A stretch of 64,000 bases of DNA from positions 1 to 64,000 of the forward strand of contig CALDYU010000012.1 in NCBI GenBank assembly GCA_937944485.1, read 5' to 3'. This stretch comes from an uncultured Flavobacteriaceae bacterium. GTDB taxonomy: Bacteria > Bacteroidota > Bacteroidia > Flavobacteriales > Flavobacteriaceae. Below are positions 60,001 to 64,000 of the stretch, piece after piece. Position 1 is the stretch's first letter. Each line of letters begins with the position of its first letter. Made by a program: the position numbers and the translations under genes. A model generated the notes under the pieces. That model saw only the letters and a list, made by a program, of their open reading frames with translations. It had not been told where the DNA came from and ran no database searches.

Positions 60001-60328
60001 GTGCAGTTACAACAACCTCTTCTAAGGCTTCTGCATCTTCCTGCATTTGAACATTTATGGTATTTCCAGCACCAATTGTTTGTTTTACATCTTTTTGACC
60101 GATGTAAGAGAAAAGAAGTGTTTGACCGACACTACCACTTATGGAGTAGTTTCCGTCAAAATCAGTTTGGGTACCAGTAGTTGTACCTTCTACAACGATG
60201 TTAACACCAGGCAGTGGCAGACCATCTTGATCTGTTACTGTTCCGGTAATCGTTTTGTCCTGTGCAAAAGATAAATGCACAACAAACGCCAACAATAGCG
60301 TTAAGATTCCATTTAATTTTGTTCTCAT
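57098..60328 (-). CDS. SusC/RagA-family TonB-linked outer membrane protein
   Basis: The track start is a TTG (60358); the ATG at 60328 (MRTKLNGILTLLLAFVVHLSFAQ) starts the signal peptide and is preferred, giving 1076 residues. Order: carboxypeptidase-regulatory domain (ITGTVTDQDGLPLPGVNIVV), TonB-box-like ALEEVVVTAQG, plug (VARVLSGKASGVQI, NVVIRGLSSFSG, NQALFIVDGVPF), then a large barrel ending in a terminal aromatic (ISLRASF). With SusD it imports a large ligand using TonB energy. A -7-like box lies 55 bases upstream, and the operon runs on through two lipoprotein genes. Confidence 0.96.
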   Translation of the reverse strand: MRTKLNGILTLLLAFVVHLSFAQDKTITGTVTDQDGLPLPGVNIVVEGTTTGTQTDFDGNYSISGSVGQTLLFSYIGQKDVKQTIGAGNTINVQMQEDAEALEEVVVTAQGIKREKKALGFAVSSVGSEDLESRADGDVARVLSGKASGVQITSAGGMSGSATNVVIRGLSSFSGSNQALFIVDGVPFSSDTNAGSFISGNTGSSRFLDLDPNNIAKVEVLKGLAAATLYGSQGKNGVILITTKAGASSGGAKKTEITVNQSYFVNQMASTPDYQNQYGNGFDQSFGWFFSNWGPSFDEGGVSGWGNQPAIDANGTLEHPYSTTGVASIRAAFPEFQGARYDWRPYTNLENFLTDGSIANTSININGASQDGNTTYNVNMGLLDDEGFVPGNSLRRTNVSVGGRSKLSNKFTVSATMNFSRSDYKSPPIAASRGNGTTGLSVFGAVFFTPRSVDLNGLPFENPIDGSSVYYRQNNSIINPRWTSKNVKYRQLTNRFFWNASLQYNLNEHLNLTYRAGLDFYNERNTQSSNRGGVQFTQAIFGFLNTFDNNNTIWDHYLALNGNYDLSEKLGMTFNVGATTRSTEFDVQGVASTGQIVFGVQRHFNFSNQSPIQFSAKRNIAGILGQATLDYDNQLFLTASTRTDWVSNLATENNSQTYPSASLAWLPTASFSGLKSQKGLNFLKIRAGIGQSATFPGLGLFPTLGTANQNTQVFGEGGEITTNSISSVRANPDLKPELLSEIEVGFESKFLDNRVSLDFTYFDRTTKNLIVNEPLSPSTGFTSTQSNVGKIEGDGIEADLGVDWFRSDESGGFNWNTRANFTTSKFIVTEQEQDIIIYAGSGALFLGGNASIEGEQLGALVGTAFSRDAQGRLEVDGGGNYVNTSVDRDGNVPVIGNPNPDYVMNIINSLSYKNWNLGFQISHIKGGDILSSTIATLLGRGLITETLNREDTYILPGVVQGSDGVPNNRQINNSTYYFSNILFGPAEAKVYDGSVVRLQELSLGYSFPSKFLDKTPFGSLTVTAQGFNLWYDAYNTPDGANFDPNVQGAGVGNSQGFDFLNGPSARRFGISLRASF

Positions 60329-60383
60329 TTTTAAATTATTTGAATTAGCTAGAGGCAAAAATCATAATTTCATGTTAATAATC

Positions 60384-60391
60384 CAAAAGTA
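60384..60391 (-). promoter_or_regulatory. Candidate -7 promoter box for the SusCD operon
   Basis: On the minus strand TACTTTTG matches TAnnTTTG and ends 55 bases before the susC ATG. No TTTG lies 19 bases further upstream, so the call is moderate. Confidence 0.4.
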
Positions 60392-60622
60392 TTTTAATAA
60401 AACTTTAAGGTTTGATTTTTTTTTGAAGGTTACAGATGAAACAATTACAGTTATTAGCACAGCTATATATAACATTTACAGTTTTTGCCTAGCTATTTTT
60501 TTTTTGAATTTTAACAGTTTGCTATCCTAATTAGAGTCTTTTTTCACAACATTGAATGGAATAGGCAAATGAAATTGGTGGTAATTCCATCGCGTTTATA
60601 ATCTTTTTTTTGAGTTATTTCG

Positions 60623-60633
60623 AGTGATCACCC
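60623..60633. promoter_or_regulatory. AGTGATCACCC, left copy of a paired inverted motif
   Basis: The core GTGATCAC is self-complementary, and the full 11-mer is the reverse complement of GGGTGATCACT at 60850-60860. A regulator binding both sites could loop the DNA between susC and rpsL; this is speculative. Confidence 0.35.
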
Positions 60634-60849
60634 CTGTCAATTGTCTTTAAAAATCACACCTTTTGATTTAAGATGTTCAAACTGACAAATGGTTGCTTAA
60701 AAACAATTTCGCAAATGCATTTTATTTTTAGTATCATGATTATCATATACCAAACAGTTATTGAATGCTATGCAAATAGCATCTTTTCTCTACCTGTAAA
60801 TGTTTCTTCTTACTAATTAGGTAATTGTAATTAGGCTTATACTTCCTAA

Positions 60850-60860
60850 GGGTGATCACT
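60850..60860. promoter_or_regulatory. GGGTGATCACT, right copy of the paired inverted motif
   Basis: This is an exact reverse complement of the 11-mer at 60623, 50 bases upstream of the rpsL -33 box. Confidence 0.35.
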
Positions 60861-60909
60861 AAGATTATAGGTGGTTACAAAAAAATCAAAAAAAATTAAT
60901 CTATTTGCA

Positions 60910-60940
60910 TTTGAATTATTCTGAAATAGTATTACATTTG
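60910..60940 (+). promoter_or_regulatory. Promoter of the rpsL-rpsG-fusA operon
   Basis: A complete Bacteroidota-type promoter: TTTG at 60910-60913, exactly 19 bases of spacer, then TACATTTG (TAnnTTTG) at 60933-60940. It ends 42 bases before the rpsL ATG. It is the only site in the window where both boxes fit at full spacing. Confidence 0.85.
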
Positions 60941-60982
60941 CCAGCCCTTAAACAGGGGGTTATAGTTTATATATAATATAGT

Positions 60983-61357
60983 ATGCCAACAATTTCACAA
61001 TTAGTACGAAAAGGAAGAGTCACAATTACTAAGAAGAGTAAATCGGCTGCTTTAGATTCGTGTCCTCAAAGAAGAGGGGTTTGTACACGTGTTTACACGA
61101 CTACACCTAAAAAACCAAATTCCGCTATGCGAAAGGTAGCAAGGGTTAGGTTGACAAATGGTAAGGAAGTAAATGCCTACATACCTGGGGAGGGTCACAA
61201 TTTACAAGAGCACTCGATAGTATTAGTAAGAGGCGGAAGGGTAAAAGATCTACCAGGAGTTAGATATCATATTGTTCGAGGTGCTTTAGATACGGCTGGT
61301 GTTGCAGGAAGAACGCAACGTCGATCTAAATACGGAGCAAAACGCCCTAAAAAGTAA
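60983..61357 (+). CDS. rpsL: 30S ribosomal protein S12
   Basis: S12 sits at the decoding centre of the small subunit. The 124-residue protein is canonical: [29 protein letters not shown] (the streptomycin-site Lys43 is the wild-type residue), [28 protein letters not shown] and the basic end [10 protein letters not shown]. It is the first gene of the str operon, with rpsG 24 bases on and a full promoter upstream. Confidence 0.99.
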   Translation: MPTISQLVRKGRVTITKKSKSAALDSCPQRRGVCTRVYTTTPKKPNSAMRKVARVRLTNGKEVNAYIPGEGHNLQEHSIVLVRGGRVKDLPGVRYHIVRGALDTAGVAGRTQRRSKYGAKRPKK

Positions 61358-61381
61358 TTATAACTTTGTAAAGAAGCAGTA

Positions 61382-61858
61382 ATGAGAAAAAGACAGGCAA
61401 AAAAGAGACCACTATTACCAGATCCTAGATTTAACGATCAGTTAGTTACACGCTTTGTGAACATGATGATGTGGGACGGCAAGAAATCAGTTGCCTTTAG
61501 TGTTTTTTACGATGCAATAGATATCGTGGAAGAGAAAAAAACGGACGAAGAAAAGTCTGCCTTAGAATTATGGAAAGACGCATTATCAAATGTTATGCCT
61601 CATGTTGAAGTAAGGAGTAGACGTGTTGGTGGAGCAACATTCCAAATTCCTATGCAAATACGGCCAGACCGAAAAATTTCGACTGCTATGAAGTGGTTAA
61701 TTAGTTATGCTAGAAAGCGTAATGAAAAAGGTATGGCGCAAAAATTAGCAGCCGAGGTATTGGCAGCTTCCAAAGAAGAAGGTGCTGCGGTCAAAAAAAG
61801 AGTTGATACGCACAAAATGGCCGAGGCAAATAAAGCATTCTCTCACTTTAGATTTTAA
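61382..61858 (+). CDS. rpsG: 30S ribosomal protein S7
   Basis: S7 nucleates assembly of the 30S head and contacts the exit site. The 158-residue protein shows [40 protein letters not shown] and [20 protein letters not shown]. It lies between rpsL and fusA, six bases before the latter, in the standard str-operon order. Confidence 0.99.
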   Translation: MRKRQAKKRPLLPDPRFNDQLVTRFVNMMMWDGKKSVAFSVFYDAIDIVEEKKTDEEKSALELWKDALSNVMPHVEVRSRRVGGATFQIPMQIRPDRKISTAMKWLISYARKRNEKGMAQKLAAEVLAASKEEGAAVKKRVDTHKMAEANKAFSHFRF

Positions 61859-61864
61859 TCAGTA

Positions 61865-63997
61865 ATGGCAAGAGATTTAAAATATACAAGAAATATAGGT
61901 ATTGCCGCGCATATTGATGCTGGTAAAACTACTACTACAGAACGTATTTTGTTCTACACGGGTGTAAGTCATAAGATTGGTGAGGTGCATGATGGTGCTG
62001 CAACGATGGACTGGATGGAGCAAGAGCAGGAGCGAGGTATTACAATTACTTCTGCAGCGACTACATGCGAGTGGCAATTCCCAACAGAAAATGGAAAACC
62101 AACAGCTGACGCTAAAGGTTTTCACTTTAATATTATAGATACCCCTGGTCACGTTGATTTTACGGTTGAAGTAAACCGATCTTTGCGTGTTTTAGATGGT
62201 TTGGTTTTTCTCTTTAGTGCTGTTGATGGTGTTGAGCCGCAATCTGAGACAAATTGGAGACTAGCTGATAACTATAAAGTTCCCCGTATTGGTTTTGTAA
62301 ACAAAATGGATCGTCAGGGTTCAAACTTTTTAATGGTTTGTAAGCAGGTTAAAGAGATGTTGGGTTCTAATGCTGTTCCTATTGTATTGCCAATAGGTGA
62401 TGAAGCAGATTTCAAAGGTATCGTAGACTTGGCAAAGAATAGAGCTATTGTATGGCATGAAGAAGGTTTCGGATCTACATTTGATGTCGTGGATATTCCG
62501 GAGGAAATGAAGGCTGAAGTGAAAGAATATCGAGCAGCTTTGATTGAGGCTGTTGCTGAATATGATGAGGAATTGATGGAGAAATTTTTTGAGGATGAAG
62601 ATTCTATTACTGAAGAAGAGGTACACGCTGCTTTAAGAGCGGCGGTGATGGATAGAGCTATCATTCCAATGATATGTGGTTCTTCCTTTAAAAACAAGGG
62701 TGTTCAGTTCTTATTAGATGCTGTATGTAGATACCTGCCATCACCTATAGATAAAGATGCTATCGTAGGTACCGATCCTAATTCTGGTGAGGAAATTTCT
62801 AGAAAACCAGATGTTAAAGAACCATTTTCTGCTTTAGCGTTTAAGATTGCGACAGATCCCTTTGTAGGTCGATTGGCTTTCTTTAGAACATATTCAGGAC
62901 GCTTAGATGCAGGTTCATATATACTGAACAACCGTTCTGGTAAAAAGGAGCGTATTTCACGTATTTATCAAATGCATTCTAATAAGCAGAATGCGATCGA
63001 TTTTATCGAGGCTGGAGATATTGGTGCTGCAGTGGGATTCAAGGATATTAAAACAGGAGACACGATGTCTTCTGAAAAGCATCCGATTGTTTTGGAAAGC
63101 ATGGACTTTCCCGATCCTGTAATTGGTATTGCTGTTGAGCCTAAGACGAAGGTTGATGTAGATAAATTAGGTATGGCCTTAGCTAAATTAGCAGAAGAAG
63201 ATCCTACTTTCCAAGTAAAAACTGATGAAGCATCGGGTCAAACCATTATTTCAGGTATGGGTGAGCTTCATTTAGATATTATTGTTGATCGTTTAAGACG
63301 TGAATTCAAAGTTGAGGTAAACCAAGGTGAACCACAAGTTGAGTATAAAGAAGCCCTTACAAAAATGGCTGCTCACAGAGAAACTTATAAGAAGCAATCT
63401 GGTGGTCGTGGTAAATTTGGAGATATTGTTTTTGAAATGAGTCCTGCGGATGAGGATTTTGAAGGAACAGGGTTGCAGTTTGTTGATGAAATAAAAGGCG
63501 GTCGTATTCCAAAGGAATTTATTCCATCTGTAGAGAAAGGCTTTAAAGCGGCTATGATGAATGGGCCACTAGCTGGATTTGAAATGGATACAATGAAAGT
63601 TGTATTAAAGGACGGATCTTTCCACCCTGTCGATTCTGATGCACTTTCTTTCGAATTGGCTGCAAAAATGGGCTATAAAGCTGCGGGTAAAGCTGCGGGT
63701 GCTGTGATCATGGAGCCTATCATGAAGTTAGAAGTTATAACACCTGAAGAAAATATGGGTGATATTGTTGGTGATTTGAATAGAAGACGTGGAACAATCA
63801 GTGATATGAGCGATAGAGCAGGAGCTAAAGTAGTAAAAGGTACTGTTCCTCTTTCGGAAATGTTTGGATATGTTACTTCGTTACGTACGTTGTCCTCAGG
63901 TAGAGCAACGTCGACTATGGAATTCTCGCACTATGCAGAAACTCCATCGAATATTTCTGAGGAAGTAATTAAGGCAGCTAAAGGAGTAACCGCTTAA
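61865..63997 (+). CDS. fusA: Elongation factor G
   Basis: EF-G drives translocation. The complete 710-residue protein ends three bases before the right edge. G1 is [16 protein letters not shown], switch II is [10 protein letters not shown], and NKMD is present in [10 protein letters not shown]. Domains II-V follow, with [18 protein letters not shown] and the domain IV tip [11 protein letters not shown]. No extra insert or truncation is visible. The next str-operon gene (usually rpsJ in Bacteroidota) lies outside the window. Confidence 0.99.
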   Translation: MARDLKYTRNIGIAAHIDAGKTTTTERILFYTGVSHKIGEVHDGAATMDWMEQEQERGITITSAATTCEWQFPTENGKPTADAKGFHFNIIDTPGHVDFTVEVNRSLRVLDGLVFLFSAVDGVEPQSETNWRLADNYKVPRIGFVNKMDRQGSNFLMVCKQVKEMLGSNAVPIVLPIGDEADFKGIVDLAKNRAIVWHEEGFGSTFDVVDIPEEMKAEVKEYRAALIEAVAEYDEELMEKFFEDEDSITEEEVHAALRAAVMDRAIIPMICGSSFKNKGVQFLLDAVCRYLPSPIDKDAIVGTDPNSGEEISRKPDVKEPFSALAFKIATDPFVGRLAFFRTYSGRLDAGSYILNNRSGKKERISRIYQMHSNKQNAIDFIEAGDIGAAVGFKDIKTGDTMSSEKHPIVLESMDFPDPVIGIAVEPKTKVDVDKLGMALAKLAEEDPTFQVKTDEASGQTIISGMGELHLDIIVDRLRREFKVEVNQGEPQVEYKEALTKMAAHRETYKKQSGGRGKFGDIVFEMSPADEDFEGTGLQFVDEIKGGRIPKEFIPSVEKGFKAAMMNGPLAGFEMDTMKVVLKDGSFHPVDSDALSFELAAKMGYKAAGKAAGAVIMEPIMKLEVITPEENMGDIVGDLNRRRGTISDMSDRAGAKVVKGTVPLSEMFGYVTSLRTLSSGRATSTMEFSHYAETPSNISEEVIKAAKGVTA

Positions 63998-64000
63998 TTT

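Larger units (their letters stand above)
60359..60982. other. 624-base intergenic region between susC-like gene and rpsL
   Basis: No credible gene was seen. The region holds a candidate susC promoter box, two copies of the palindrome GTGATCAC 220 bases apart, a small hairpin at 60765-60782 (atgctat, loop gcaa, atagcat), and the rpsL promoter. Confidence 0.6.

Noticed and set aside
60765-60782. Small hairpin as the terminator of a small RNA upstream of rpsL
   Set aside because: The stem is only 7 bp, the following sequence is not a T-run, and no promoter for a transcript ending there was found.
62314-62697. 127-codon minus-strand ORF inside fusA
   Set aside because: It is a shadow of elongation factor G; composition is Ser/Ile-rich and no start signal or family is seen.
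1-64000. CRISPR arrays, tRNA or rRNA genes, IS elements, toxin-antitoxin or known defence genes
   Set aside because: No regularly spaced repeats of CRISPR size, no cloverleaf-like sequence, no transposase and no recognisable defence family were found in a read of both strands.

Overview
The window is a chromosomal segment of a member of the Bacteroidota, almost certainly a marine-type Flavobacteriaceae; the genus cannot be fixed from the sequence alone. The reasons are: AT-rich DNA, weak or absent Shine-Dalgarno sequences, TAnnTTTG promoter boxes (a complete TTTG-N19-TAnnTTTG promoter precedes rpsL), a SusC/SusD pair, a type IX secretion (T9SS) type-B sorting domain, paired OmpH/Skp chaperones behind BamA, and an Hpt-Adk fusion. 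No rRNA, tRNA, CRISPR array, intact prophage or insertion sequence was seen. The ORF track is mostly shadows; about 47 protein genes are supported here, including one 47-codon membrane protein gene absent from the track.

Layout. 1-4.6 kb: envelope assembly genes in one direction (uppS 3' end, bamA, two ompH/skp genes), closed by a strong bidirectional terminator. 4.6-10.6 kb, minus strand: a GT2 glycosyltransferase, an FkbM methyltransferase, a KAS III-like ketosynthase and gcvP. 10.7-13.7 kb: a UbiA-like membrane protein, an ECF sigma factor with a small zinc-finger partner, a rhodanese lipoprotein and a secreted unknown. 13.7-18.7 kb: an M3 peptidase, purE and purK, divergent from an Hpt-Adk fusion, so purine synthesis and salvage face each other. 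18.7-20.4 kb: a GNAT enzyme, a small membrane protein and obgE. 20.4-28 kb: a secreted LRR protein, a DoxX protein, an S9 peptidase, a transglutaminase-like protein and a small carboxypeptidase-regulatory-like protein. 28.1-34.5 kb: a 2137-residue alpha-2-macroglobulin that carries a SusC-type regulatory and plug segment.

34.7-46.7 kb is housekeeping and conserved flavobacterial genes: an SDR, a cupin, mpl, radC, a polysaccharide deacetylase-like protein, a YjjG-type HAD phosphatase, a lipoprotein plus a DUF5723 protein, rarA, a rhomboid and rlmB. 46.8-53.4 kb, minus strand: a pair of secreted paralogs of unknown family, an arylsulfotransferase-like lipoprotein and a large VCBS/FG-GAP/UnbV lipoprotein. 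53.5-60.3 kb, minus strand: a SusC-SusD-lipoprotein-lipoprotein operon whose two lipoproteins share an N-terminal half and differ in the C-terminal half. 61-64 kb: rpsL-rpsG-fusA.

The best candidates for a second look are the alpha-2-macroglobulin/carboxypeptidase-regulatory/transglutaminase gene group and its chimeric macroglobulin, two palindromic repeat-like inserts kept in frame inside that gene, heptanucleotide arrays that begin inside stop codons at two loci, the modular lipoprotein pair of the SusCD operon, and two promoter boxes placed four bases before a start codon, as expected for leaderless mRNAs. No clear new defence or mobile system was found.
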